From assembly GCA_022770365.1 (NCBI GenBank), contig JALEHU010000099.1, forward strand, positions 21,199 through 85,198: a stretch of DNA of 64,000 nucleotides. The letters are read 5' to 3'. The notes below the pieces were generated by a model that was given only the letters and a program-made list of their open reading frames with translations, searched no databases and was not told the DNA's origin. Numbering within the stretch: the first letter of the stretch is position 1; each line of letters opens with the position of its first letter. The DNA comes from Blautia sp. (GTDB lineage Bacteria; Bacillota; Clostridia; Lachnospirales; Lachnospiraceae). This document shows positions 33,751 through 42,274 of the stretch, one piece after another. The translations under genes and the position numbers were made by a program.

Positions 33751-35145
33751 TCATGCTCCTGTTTTAGACAATTTACAAATTGTTTCTATATGGACAGTTT
33801 CACAGAACTGTTCTACGCAGCAGGCCCGTTCCACGCGGTATCCTGCTGCCAGGAATGTTTCCAGATCTCTGGCAAGACTGGTGGCTTTGCAGGAGATATA
33901 CACAATATGATCCACTCCGTATGAGATGATCTTCGGAAGAGCTTTGGGATGGATTCCGTCTCTTGGCGGATCCAGCACGATGACATCCGGCTTTTCGGCA
34001 ACTTCATCCAACACTTTCAGCACATCTCCTGCAATAAAACGGCAGTTCGAAAGCCCGTTGCGCGCAGCGTTTTCTTTTGCTGCTTCCACGGCCTCCTCCA
34101 CGATTTCCACACCGATCACTTCCTTTGCCACAGGTGCCAGAAGCTGGGCTATGGTTCCTGTGCCGCTGTAAAGGTCAAATACTTCCATATCTCTGGTACT
34201 TCCGATATAATCACGAACAATGGAATAAAGCACTTCTGCTGCCAGAGAATTGGGCTGGAAGAAAGAAAATGTACTGATCTTAAACCGCAGCCCGAGGAGT
34301 GTTTCATAAAAATAATCCTGCCCATAAAGAATCCTGGTCTCATCGCTTCTCACCACATCTGAAAGTGAATCGTTGATGATATGCATGATTCCAACAATTC
34401 TTCCCTCCAGCGGAAGGTTCAGCAGCGCTTCCTTCAGAGGCTCCAGGTCATGCTCTTCCTGACTTGTAGTGATCACATGCACCAGAATTTCACCGGTAGT
34501 CACGCCGCGGCGCAGAAGCAGATGACGAAGATATCCTGTATGCTGCATTTTCCTGTAATAGGAAACACCTCTGTCCCGGAAATAACTCCAGACGCAGGTG
34601 AGGATTTTCGTCATATCCTCGTGAACCAGCCTGCAGTCTCCGGTATTCAGAACATCATAGGTACTTCCCTTCTTGTGAAGCCCCAGGGAAAGTGGTCCGT
34701 CTTTGTACTCATCTCCAAAAGAGAACTCCATCTTATTTCTGTATCCAAACTCGATGGGACTTCCATGGATTCCCTCCCACCAGTAATCCGGCTGACCTTC
34801 CCCATTGGTCTGTCCCCCGGAAATCAGTGCCTGGTCAAGGAGCTCCTTCACCTGCTGTTCCTTCATCTTCAGCTGTTCTTCATAAGGCATGGTCTGATAC
34901 ATGCACCCTCCGCAGGCCGGAAAAACACTGCAAACCGGTTCCCGTGTTTCCAGAGGAGACTTTTCCAGTACTTCCAGAAGACGGCCTTCTGCACGACCGG
35001 AGCGTTTTTTATTAATGACAAACCGTATCTTCTGTCCCGGTATTCCGTTTTTAACGATCACTTTCTGTCCATCTATATAAACAAGTCCTTTATTGGGGTA
35101 CTCTACTTTTTCTATGATTCCCTCATAAATTTCGCCTTTTTTCAT
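33751..35145 (-). CDS. rlmD: 23S rRNA (uracil-5-)-methyltransferase, RlmD/RumA family
   Basis: From the ATG at 35145 (ACGGAGGAATT upstream) the product has 464 residues. A TRAM-like N-terminal domain (residues 1-55) precedes the iron-sulfur cysteine set CSVFPACGGC plus a later Cys. The SAM-binding core has FDLYSGTGTIAQLLA, and the VIVLDPPRDGIHPKAL segment and the catalytic Cys in VYISCKATSLARDL are intact. The family forms 5-methyluridine at U1939 or U747 of 23S rRNA, or m5U54 of tRNA; paralogues cannot be told apart by eye. Codons upstream of 35145 overlap the previous gene's terminator and are not translated. Confidence 0.9.
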   Translation of the reverse strand: MKKGEIYEGIIEKVEYPNKGLVYIDGQKVIVKNGIPGQKIRFVINKKRSGRAEGRLLEVLEKSPLETREPVCSVFPACGGCMYQTMPYEEQLKMKEQQVKELLDQALISGGQTNGEGQPDYWWEGIHGSPIEFGYRNKMEFSFGDEYKDGPLSLGLHKKGSTYDVLNTGDCRLVHEDMTKILTCVWSYFRDRGVSYYRKMQHTGYLRHLLLRRGVTTGEILVHVITTSQEEHDLEPLKEALLNLPLEGRIVGIMHIINDSLSDVVRSDETRILYGQDYFYETLLGLRFKISTFSFFQPNSLAAEVLYSIVRDYIGSTRDMEVFDLYSGTGTIAQLLAPVAKEVIGVEIVEEAVEAAKENAARNGLSNCRFIAGDVLKVLDEVAEKPDVIVLDPPRDGIHPKALPKIISYGVDHIVYISCKATSLARDLETFLAAGYRVERACCVEQFCETVHIETICKLSKTGA

Positions 35146-35175
35146 AATTCCTCCGTTTTCATCCATCGGTTTCAC

Positions 35176-35202
35176 AAAAATAGCTCCGGTATCTGCCGGA
35201 GC
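35176..35202 (-). terminator. Terminator after the small acidic membrane protein
   Basis: GCTCCGG (35183-35189) pairs with CCGGAGC (35196-35202). On the minus strand it is followed by ATTTTT. Confidence 0.8.
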
Positions 35203-35210
35203 CATGTTGT

Positions 35211-35435
35211 TTATTCTTCCTCTTCGTCTTCGAAATAATCATCAAAATCATCATCAAAGTCTTCTTCGAAATCTTCCAGATAATCCGGTGCGAAGAAATG
35301 GTATACTGCAAATGCGATTCCTGCAACTGCTGCTACAGCACCGATGATTGCCAGCACCCAGAGGACTGTATTTTTCTCTTTTTCTTCTTCTTTTTTCTTT
35401 AATGCATTCAATAAATCTTCAATTTTAATATTCAT
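35211..35435 (-). CDS. Small membrane protein with acidic tail
   Basis: The 74-residue protein has a charged N-terminus (NIKIEDLLNALKKKEEEKEK), one helix (residues about 24-46, VLWVLAIIGAVAAVAGIAFAVYH) and a tail in which 20 of the last 23 residues or so are Asp, Glu or aromatic. The binding site AGGATGGTGCAGTT and a private terminator support a real gene. No function is known to me. Such tails may bind cations or basic partners on one face of the membrane. Confidence 0.75.
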   Translation of the reverse strand: MNIKIEDLLNALKKKEEEKEKNTVLWVLAIIGAVAAVAGIAFAVYHFFAPDYLEDFEEDFDDDFDDYFEDEEEE

Positions 35436-35632
35436 AACTGCACCATCCTCTCATAATTCTAAACGGCAGAGCATCTGTCAGGTCTTCTATTCTGTTCTGT
35501 CTGCCGCTTGGCGGCCTGACAACCGGCCGATTTGATTATGTTCTATATTATACCACTACCGCACAGATTTTACCATAACTAATCGAATTTTTCATATAAT
35601 TCTGATGAGTCTTTCTCCTCCTACTTCGGCAG
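35436..35632 (-). other. Intergenic region with nested inverted repeats
   Basis: GTCAGG (about 35478) and CCTGAC (about 35514) bracket GCCGCTTGGCGG (35505-35516), so a nested hairpin can form ahead of the small membrane protein gene and behind pcrA. No T run follows. It may be a leader structure. Confidence 0.3.
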
Positions 35633-37864
35633 TCAGATTTTTTTCAGCTTCGCAAAACCAGCGAACATTTTTTTCACTCCATATCTGTCAAACTCCACCG
35701 TTACCTCAAAATCACGTCCGCCTTCCACGATACTCTTCACGATTCCCACACCGAATTTTACATGCCGTACAGTATCCCCTACATCATATTCCAGAGATGA
35801 AGGTTTTGTCACTTTGAACTGCTTCGGATCAAAGGCTTTTGCGTGGAATGCCATTTTCATCTGGGCATAACTGCTCTTTGCCGGGATCACTTCCTCAAGC
35901 TTCGGCTTCTTCTCCTGGATCTTATGTCCCAGATCCACCAGTTCCCGTGGAATTTCCCGCACAAAACGGGATACCCGGTTGTATTGTGTCTCCCCGCGGA
36001 TCATTCTCTGCTGGGCAGCTGTGAGCGTCAGATCCTTCATTGCTCTTGTAATACCCACATAGCACAGCCTGCGCTCCTCTTCCATATCGGAGAGTTCCCC
36101 GCTTGAGATACTCATATAACTTGGAAAAATCCCGTCTTCCATTCCCGCCAGAAATACATGGGGAAACTCCAGTCCCTTGGCGCTGTGGAGTGTCATAAGC
36201 AGCACATAATCCTGATCCGGATCCACGGTATCAATATCCGCGATCAGCGCGATCTCCTCCAGAAATCCGGAAAGAGTCGCAGGCTGGTTCATCTCCTCCA
36301 TTGTCTCTGCATAAGTGACAGTCTTGGAGATCAGTTCATCGATATTTTCGATTCTGGCCCTGGATTCGTCCGTATCCTCTGCCTTCAGTTCCTCCACATA
36401 ACCGGTCAGGTCAATGATTTCTTCCAGCAGTTCCTTTACGGAATATGCCTCAGCCTTGCTCTTCAGCGACTGGATAAAGGTCACAAATCCATCAATCTTA
36501 CTCAGGCTTCTTCCAATAGACGGAACTTCTTCCGCCACACGCAGAGCATCATAAAAGCTGATATCCATCTGATCCGCATAATCCTGAACTCTGTTCACAG
36601 TTGTGGCTCCGATTCCTCTCTTCGGTACATTAAGGATCCTCTTCACAGCCAGATCATCCTGCACATTATCAATGGTCTTGAGGTAACACAAAAGATCTTT
36701 GATTTCCTTTCGGGCATAGAAATTTACGCCTCCCACCAGTTTATACGGAATATTGGCAAGCAGGCATTTTTCTTCAAACAGTCGTGACTGGGCATTGGTA
36801 CGGTAAAGGATCGCGCAGTCCCGGTAATGATATTTGCCCTCTCTGTGCTCTTTGGATATTTCCCCCACAATATATTCCGCTTCCTCAAATCCATTCAGGA
36901 ACTGGCGGAACTGAACCATGGAACCTTCCTCGTTTTCGGTCCAGAGGCGCTTGGGTTTACGCTCCGTGTTATTGCTGATCACTTCGTTGGCTGCATTCAG
37001 GATGTTCTGAGTGGAACGGTAATTCTGCTCCAGACGGATCACCTTTGCATCCGGAAAAACACGCTCAAATCCAAGAATATTGCCTATATTTGCTCCGCGG
37101 AATTTATAAATGGACTGATCATCATCACCTACAACACAAAGATTCTCATACCTGGAGGCAAGCAGACTCACCATCTTGAACTGTACCGTATTGGTATCCT
37201 GATACTCATCCACCATAATATATCTGAAACGTTCCTGATAATATTCCAGCACGTCCCCGCAATTCTGAAAAAGCTCTACAGTCTTCACCAGCAGATCATC
37301 AAAATCCAGCGCGTTGTTCTTACGCAGGGATGCCTGATATTCCCGGTAAACGCCTGCCACTTTCCGCTGATTGAAGTCACTTCCCGCGTTCATCTCCATC
37401 TCATCCGGCGTGATCAGTTCATCTTTGGCGTGGGAAATCTGCGCAAGCAGGGACCGTTCTTTATACACCTTGGTGTCAATATCCAGTCGCCTGCAGATGT
37501 CTTTCATCAGCGTCTTCTGGTCATCCGCATCATAGATGGCAAAATTATTGTCATAACCCAGCCTGTCTATGTATCTGCGCAGGATCCGCACACAGGTGGA
37601 ATGAAAAGTGGATACCCAGATGCTCTCCGCACCGAATCCCACGATCTTATCTACTCTCTCCCTCATCTCCTGAGCCGCTTTATTTGTAAAAGTAATTGCC
37701 AGAATGTTCCATGGGTTCACGCCTTTTTCCTCGATCAGATACGCGATCCTGTGAGTCAGCACTCTGGTCTTGCCCGAACCGGCTCCCGCCAGGATCAGCA
37801 GCGGTCCTTCCGTGTGGAAGACCGCTTCCTGCTGCCGGTCATTTAATGTATCATATATGCTCAT
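35633..37864 (-). CDS. pcrA: ATP-dependent DNA helicase PcrA/UvrD
   Basis: The 743-residue superfamily 1A helicase has Walker A LAGAGSGKTRVLTHR (residues about 27-41), motif II VDEYQDTN, motif III VVGDDDQSIYKFRGA, motif IV RLEQNYRS, motif V LMTLHSAKGLEFPHVFLAG and motif VI YVGITRA. The Tudor-like C-terminal tail (DVGDTVRHVKFGVGIVKSI) binds RNA polymerase in PcrA. It unwinds DNA 3'-5' in repair and in clearing RecA filaments. Length and order match the family. Confidence 0.95.
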   Translation of the reverse strand: MSIYDTLNDRQQEAVFHTEGPLLILAGAGSGKTRVLTHRIAYLIEEKGVNPWNILAITFTNKAAQEMRERVDKIVGFGAESIWVSTFHSTCVRILRRYIDRLGYDNNFAIYDADDQKTLMKDICRRLDIDTKVYKERSLLAQISHAKDELITPDEMEMNAGSDFNQRKVAGVYREYQASLRKNNALDFDDLLVKTVELFQNCGDVLEYYQERFRYIMVDEYQDTNTVQFKMVSLLASRYENLCVVGDDDQSIYKFRGANIGNILGFERVFPDAKVIRLEQNYRSTQNILNAANEVISNNTERKPKRLWTENEEGSMVQFRQFLNGFEEAEYIVGEISKEHREGKYHYRDCAILYRTNAQSRLFEEKCLLANIPYKLVGGVNFYARKEIKDLLCYLKTIDNVQDDLAVKRILNVPKRGIGATTVNRVQDYADQMDISFYDALRVAEEVPSIGRSLSKIDGFVTFIQSLKSKAEAYSVKELLEEIIDLTGYVEELKAEDTDESRARIENIDELISKTVTYAETMEEMNQPATLSGFLEEIALIADIDTVDPDQDYVLLMTLHSAKGLEFPHVFLAGMEDGIFPSYMSISSGELSDMEEERRLCYVGITRAMKDLTLTAAQQRMIRGETQYNRVSRFVREIPRELVDLGHKIQEKKPKLEEVIPAKSSYAQMKMAFHAKAFDPKQFKVTKPSSLEYDVGDTVRHVKFGVGIVKSIVEGGRDFEVTVEFDRYGVKKMFAGFAKLKKI

Positions 37865-37984
37865 ATTTTAAATTCTCCTTATCACAATGCTGCCGAAACA
37901 AAAGCTCATTAATAATTATAACATGGCACGCACACATCTCACAAGCACAACCGCACAGACGTTTTGTTTTTCTTCTCTCCAGCT

Positions 37985-38051
37985 AAAAGGACCCCCATGC
38001 AAAGACAGTATCCCCAATCGGAGAACTCCTGCTTTACACGGAGGTCCTTTT
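37985..38051. terminator. Terminator after the alpha-galactosidase gene
   Basis: AAAAGGACC (37985-37993) pairs with GGTCCTTTT (38043-38051), with a long loop. T runs exist on both strands. It lies 55 nt past the alpha-galactosidase stop. Confidence 0.6.
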
Positions 38052-38105
38052 CAACTATATCAAATCTGAGAGAAGGGCTGATTCAATCGGATGCACTTTT
38101 TTGCA

Positions 38106-40298
38106 TCACTTTTCCAGCACAAAATGGAAATTCCAGCTCTGGTATTCACCCCTGAATGCCGGAAGGCGGAAACCTCCGTACATCAGAGCTGCACCCAGAT
38201 ACCGTTCACCATTCATCACATAGAACTTATCTTCAAGAAGTCCGCGCAGTTTCACATAAACCGGAGCTGCGTTCGGATATGTCTTCACGGAAACAGCACT
38301 CACCAGAGCCTCGCTTCCGTCCTCTGCGGCAAATTCCCATACAGTAAATGCTTCATCCCTGTACGGATCTGTAATTCTGTAATACTTTCCATCCTGGATC
38401 AGGTCATAATATCCTTTGTATACCCGGATCTGTTCACGGATTTCCGTTTTCTCTTCTTCGGACAGCTTCATGGGATCCAGCTCATAGCCAAATGTTCCTG
38501 CCATGGCAACGGTTGCTCTTGTCGCAATTGGTGTCTTTCTTCCTGTCTGATGATTCGGGCTGGCAGATACATGAGAGCCCACTGCACTGATCGGGTAAGC
38601 GAAAGAAGTTCCGTACTGGATCTTCAGTCTCTCAATGGCATCGGTATCGTCGCTGCACCAGATCTGCGGGCTGTAATACAGCATGCCGGCATCGAATCGT
38701 CCGCCGCCGCCGCTGCAGCCTTCCAGCAGTATATTCGGGTAACGGTTTATAAGTTTTTCCAGAAAATCATAAAGTCCCAGCACATATCTGTGGCAGATTT
38801 CTCCCTGTCTGTGTGCAGGAAGCGCTGCACTGAAAATATCCGTAATATTGCGGTTGAAATCCCATTTCAGATAATCAATTTCCGCATGATCCAGAACTTC
38901 ACACATCTGTGCAAATACATGATCACGCACATCCTGTCTTGAGAAATCCAGCACCAGCTGATATCTGCCGCGGACAGGTTTTCTTCCGGGGATCTGGAAC
39001 GCCCAGTCAGGATGCTCACGGTAAAGGTCACTGTCCTCGGAAACGCATTCCGGCTCGAACCAGATTCCGAACTTCAGTCCAAGCCCGTGAATCCGTTCTG
39101 ACAGTTTACCGAGAGTGCAGCCAAGCTTCTTTTCATTGACATACCAATCACCAAGTCCGCTGAAATCGTCATCTCTTTTGCCGAACCAGCCGTCATCCAT
39201 GACAAAAAGCTCCACACCCAGAGCCGCAGCTTCTTTTGCCATTTCCACAAGCTTATCACCGGTAAAATCAAAATACGTGCCCTCCCAGTTATTCATAAGG
39301 ACAGGCCTTCTTGCCTTCTTATATTTACCTCTGCACAGATTATTGCGGTACGCGTAATGATAAATCTGAGACATTTTTTCAAATCCGCCGCAGCTGTATA
39401 CCATAGCTGCTTCCGGTGTCCAGAAATCATCTCCCGCCTTCAGTTCAAAATCAAAATTATCCGGATGAATTCCCATGACCACTCTGGTCTGATTTGCCTG
39501 ATCAAGCTCCGCCTCTGCAAGGAAGTTTCCGCTGTACAGAAGAGAGAATCCGTAGCATTCTCCCTGTGTTTCTCCGGTACGGTGATCTGCAAGGATCACA
39601 AACGGATTATAGTGATGGCTGGATGCGCCTCTGACACTGCCTACCGACTGCAGACCATGATGTACCGGTGTGCGGGAAAGCTGGCGCTCCATTTCATGTT
39701 TTCCGTAAAAAGTCATCCAGTCATAAGAACCATAAATCTGATCCAGACACATGGATGCAGCTTTTTCCAGATAAACCGGCTGCGCTGTGCGGTTTTCAAT
39801 TCGAACAGCTCTGGTGATCATATCCAGATTTTCCATAACGCCGTAATATAAATGTACAAAAATATCTTCTGCTTTATCCTTCAGGGTCACCACAAGAGTC
39901 TTTGCGCTGTCGCCTTCCTGCGCATAAACAGCCGGCATTCCCGGAATTGTATATTTCCCTTCCAGAATTTCACAATTCTCATATCGGAGATCCAGGACAC
40001 GGCAGCCACCGGCACCGCGGATTCTAAGTGCACTGGTCCGATAATCACCGGTTCCAAAGCAGGAATACTCCTGCGGCAGAATTTCCGTAGAATACGTTCT
40101 GTTTTTTTCAGCATCATATGGATTTGCGGCAAATCCACGATCTTTGCAGTAAATCAGATATGAATAGTCCGTATTCTCTGTCTTTCTTCCATAATATGTA
40201 TGCAACAGAACTCCCAGATCATCTTTTTTCATTTGATACATACTGTTTTTGGTATACAATGTAAACAAAGCTTTTTTCTCATCAAATACTACTGCCAT
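38106..40298 (-). CDS. GH36 alpha-galactosidase
   Basis: From the ATG at 40298 (AAGGAGAAGGATC upstream) the product has 730 residues, the usual size. It has the beta-sandwich N-domain, the barrel with WFGKRDDDF, then the nucleophile Asp in DYLKWDFNRN, the GCSGGGGRFDAGMLYYSPQIWCSDDTDAIERL block with the acid/base Asp in CSDDTDA, and a C-terminal sheet. It releases galactose from raffinose-family or similar alpha-galactosides. There is no signal peptide, so the enzyme is cytosolic. It is divergent from an AraC regulator that probably controls it. No dedicated raffinose transporter is adjacent. Confidence 0.93.
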   Translation of the reverse strand: MAVVFDEKKALFTLYTKNSMYQMKKDDLGVLLHTYYGRKTENTDYSYLIYCKDRGFAANPYDAEKNRTYSTEILPQEYSCFGTGDYRTSALRIRGAGGCRVLDLRYENCEILEGKYTIPGMPAVYAQEGDSAKTLVVTLKDKAEDIFVHLYYGVMENLDMITRAVRIENRTAQPVYLEKAASMCLDQIYGSYDWMTFYGKHEMERQLSRTPVHHGLQSVGSVRGASSHHYNPFVILADHRTGETQGECYGFSLLYSGNFLAEAELDQANQTRVVMGIHPDNFDFELKAGDDFWTPEAAMVYSCGGFEKMSQIYHYAYRNNLCRGKYKKARRPVLMNNWEGTYFDFTGDKLVEMAKEAAALGVELFVMDDGWFGKRDDDFSGLGDWYVNEKKLGCTLGKLSERIHGLGLKFGIWFEPECVSEDSDLYREHPDWAFQIPGRKPVRGRYQLVLDFSRQDVRDHVFAQMCEVLDHAEIDYLKWDFNRNITDIFSAALPAHRQGEICHRYVLGLYDFLEKLINRYPNILLEGCSGGGGRFDAGMLYYSPQIWCSDDTDAIERLKIQYGTSFAYPISAVGSHVSASPNHQTGRKTPIATRATVAMAGTFGYELDPMKLSEEEKTEIREQIRVYKGYYDLIQDGKYYRITDPYRDEAFTVWEFAAEDGSEALVSAVSVKTYPNAAPVYVKLRGLLEDKFYVMNGERYLGAALMYGGFRLPAFRGEYQSWNFHFVLEK

Positions 40299-40341
40299 GA
40301 TCCTTCTCCTTTTCTTTATATCATATCGCTCTTTTTGTAAA

Positions 40342-40370
40342 ATTCTACCACGCTTATCCAAAATCGTAAA
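40342..40370 (-). promoter_or_regulatory. Promoter of the alpha-galactosidase gene
   Basis: Minus-strand TTTACG (40365-40370), a 17-nt spacer and TAGAAT (40342-40347) lie 44 nt ahead of the start. It is back to back with the AraC promoter at 40422. Confidence 0.6.
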
Positions 40371-40421
40371 TACTTGAATGGATTTATTTTTATACCTGTT
40401 TGCTATTTTTCACGAATATAG

Positions 40422-40451
40422 TTGAAGTATGTACTAATTCGGGTATATAAT
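40422..40451 (+). promoter_or_regulatory. Promoter of the AraC-family gene
   Basis: TTGAAG (40422-40427), an 18-nt spacer and a perfect TATAAT (40446-40451) lie about 95 nt ahead of the AraC start. The 50 nt between the two divergent promoters would hold the regulator site. Confidence 0.6.
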
Positions 40452-40544
40452 GTAGAAAAGCTTTTTATTTTCAGTGATTTTATACAAATACATCATATTT
40501 TTTTATAGAACATTACCATTTTTTTCTCACAGGAGGGCGAAAAT

Positions 40545-41405
40545 ATGCCGGATCTATTATTCCATGTATTTTCTGATGAACGTTTTATGGACCTGACTTT
40601 GTATCAGTTCGGGTATGAAAAATGCCGTCCGCTCCATTCTTACGGGCCATTTATACGAAACAACTACCTTTTTCACTATGTGATTTCCGGTCATGGAACC
40701 CTGCTCACAGATGATACCCACAATCATTCCAAGGAGTATAAGATCGGCCCGGGCTCCGGTTTTCTCATTGAGCCAGGAAGGATCAACTCCTATTACGCAG
40801 ACCGTGAAGATCCCTGGGAATATACATGGATTGAATTTGGAGGTCTCCGGGCAAAAGAAATACTGGAAAGTTCCGGACTTTCTTCAGAAGAACCGGTTTT
40901 TTGTCCCATTTCCGCTGATGATGGAGAACGTATAAAAAATGAACTTCTCTATCTTTCCACTCACGGGCAGGAATCGTCACTTCACCTCATCGGACATCTG
41001 TACCTTATTCTGGATGCTGTCCAGCGTGGTTCCTCCAGGAAACGCACCGTTCAGGGCGGCAGTCTGTCCAAATTTTACACAAAAGAGGCAGTCACATTCA
41101 TTGAACAGAATTATGCCTTTCCCATCACTGTTGAGGACATGGCAGGCCGCTGTAAACTGGACAGAAGCTATTTCGGCAAAATCTTCAGAGAAACCATGGG
41201 ACAGTCTCCCCAGGAATTCCTTATTCGTTATCGTATGTCCAAAGCTGCGGAACTTTTAAAAATCACAGATCTTTCCATTGGTGAAATAAGTATTCGGGTG
41301 GGCTATCCCAATCAGCTTCATTTTTCCCGTGCATTCAAAAAAGTATTCTGTGAATCTCCAAGAGCATACCGTCAGAATAATAAAATTTTAAAAGAAAATC
41401 GTTGA
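40545..41405 (+). CDS. AraC-family regulator, probably of alpha-galactoside use
   Basis: The 286-residue protein has a cupin sugar-sensing domain (residues about 20-150; NYLFHYVISGHGTLL, GSGFLIEPGRINSYYADREDPWEYTWIEFGG) and a C-terminal pair of AraC helix-turn-helices (residues about 180-280; FPITVEDMAGRCKLDRSYFGKIFRETMGQSPQEFLIRYRM, ISIRVGYPNQLHFSRAFKKVFCESPRAYR). The type matches MsmR/RafR activators. Divergent placement from the alpha-galactosidase gene supports that target. The ATG follows AGGAGGGCGAAAAT. Confidence 0.9.
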   Translation: MPDLLFHVFSDERFMDLTLYQFGYEKCRPLHSYGPFIRNNYLFHYVISGHGTLLTDDTHNHSKEYKIGPGSGFLIEPGRINSYYADREDPWEYTWIEFGGLRAKEILESSGLSSEEPVFCPISADDGERIKNELLYLSTHGQESSLHLIGHLYLILDAVQRGSSRKRTVQGGSLSKFYTKEAVTFIEQNYAFPITVEDMAGRCKLDRSYFGKIFRETMGQSPQEFLIRYRMSKAAELLKITDLSIGEISIRVGYPNQLHFSRAFKKVFCESPRAYRQNNKILKENR

Positions 41406-41413
41406 CAAAAATA

Positions 41414-41442
41414 TTTACAAGTAGTTTCGAGAACTATATAAT
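41414..41442 (+). promoter_or_regulatory. Promoter of the DUF1836 gene with a dyad in the spacer
   Basis: TTTACA (41414-41419), a 17-nt spacer and TATAAT (41437-41442) lie 22 nt ahead of the binding site GAGGTGATG. The spacer holds TAGTTTCGAGAACTA, a 5-bp-arm dyad, that could be an operator, perhaps for the DUF1836 protein itself. Confidence 0.6.
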
Positions 41443-41464
41443 AGAGACCAGAGGTGATGAACAG

Positions 41465-42109
41465 ATGACAATCGATACAAAAGACATGATCAACAGTATC
41501 CTGGACAGTGTTTCCAGGATTGACTATATCAAACCGGAGGACCTGCCTAATATTGATCTTTATATGGATCAGGTGACTACTTTTATGGAATCCCAGCTTG
41601 CCTCCACCAAACGTTATCCGGAAGACAAGATTCTAACCAAAACCATGATCAATAATTACGCCAAGAATAATCTGCTGCCTTCCCCGGAGAAGAAACGCTA
41701 CTCCAAAGAGCATCTTCTTCTGCTGATTTTCATTTACTATTTCAAAAATATTCTTTCCATTAATGATATCCAGACTCTTCTGAATCCCATTACAGAAAAA
41801 TATTTCAAATCAACAGAAGAAAAAGATCTGACCTATATCTATAATGAAGTATTCAGCCTGGAAAAGAACCGTATTGAATCCCTCAAAAAAGATTTACTGA
41901 AAAGTTATCATATGGCAGAAGGAACCTTTGCAGACGCCTCCGAAGAAGATAAGCAGTTCCTGAAGATATTTTCCTTCATATGTCAGCTCAGCTTCGATGT
42001 TTATGTCAAGAAAATGCTCATTGAACATCTGATCGATGATATGCGCCCGGATGAGCCTTCCGGCAAACACCGCAAAGAAAAACCTCCAAAACCGCGCAAA
42101 GAAAAATAA
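41465..42109 (+). CDS. DUF1836 family protein, probable DNA-binding regulator
   Basis: From the ATG at 41465 the product has 214 residues. The centre (residues about 50-95; RYPEDKILTKTMINNYAKNNLLPSPEKKRYSKEHLLLLIFIYYFKNILSINDIQTLL) has the helix-turn-helix and MerR-like shape of DUF1836. The remainder is helical, and the tail is lysine-rich (EKPPKPRKEK). Family members are annotated as possible transcription factors; no target is known. The gene follows the AraC gene but has its own strong promoter. Confidence 0.8.
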   Translation: MTIDTKDMINSILDSVSRIDYIKPEDLPNIDLYMDQVTTFMESQLASTKRYPEDKILTKTMINNYAKNNLLPSPEKKRYSKEHLLLLIFIYYFKNILSINDIQTLLNPITEKYFKSTEEKDLTYIYNEVFSLEKNRIESLKKDLLKSYHMAEGTFADASEEDKQFLKIFSFICQLSFDVYVKKMLIEHLIDDMRPDEPSGKHRKEKPPKPRKEK

Positions 42110-42144
42110 GTGCAGTGCATCCAGGGTGAAACTGTAAGGAAAAT

Positions 42145-42190
42145 AATAAAATCATCAATTTCACAGAAAACAATAAAATCGTCAATTTCA
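42145..42190. repeat. Short direct repeats ahead of the PTS-IIC-like gene
   Basis: AATAAAATCATCAATTTCA (42145-42163) and AATAAAATCGTCAATTTCA (42172-42190) are the same but for one base and lie 27 nt apart. They are just upstream of a likely promoter (TTGATT, 17 nt, TAAACT, about 42193-42221). They may bind a regulator of the gene at 42275. Confidence 0.55.
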
Positions 42191-42274
42191 TATTGATTTG
42201 TAAAAAGAAATATGTTAAACTCCCTTACTGACAAGACAGTTGTAAAATCACTATGTCAAAGAGGGAGTTTTCAT

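Noticed and set aside
35145..35205. N-terminal extension of rlmD to 35205
   Set aside because: These codons coincide with the terminator stem of the preceding gene, and the binding site ACGGAGG serves the ATG at 35145.
34381..35238. 285-codon plus-strand frame opposite rlmD
   Set aside because: It is antisense to an intact rRNA methyltransferase and crosses a terminator.
36827..37846. 339-codon plus-strand frame opposite pcrA
   Set aside because: It is antisense to a complete PcrA helicase with all motifs. Its length comes from codon bias and it has no binding site.
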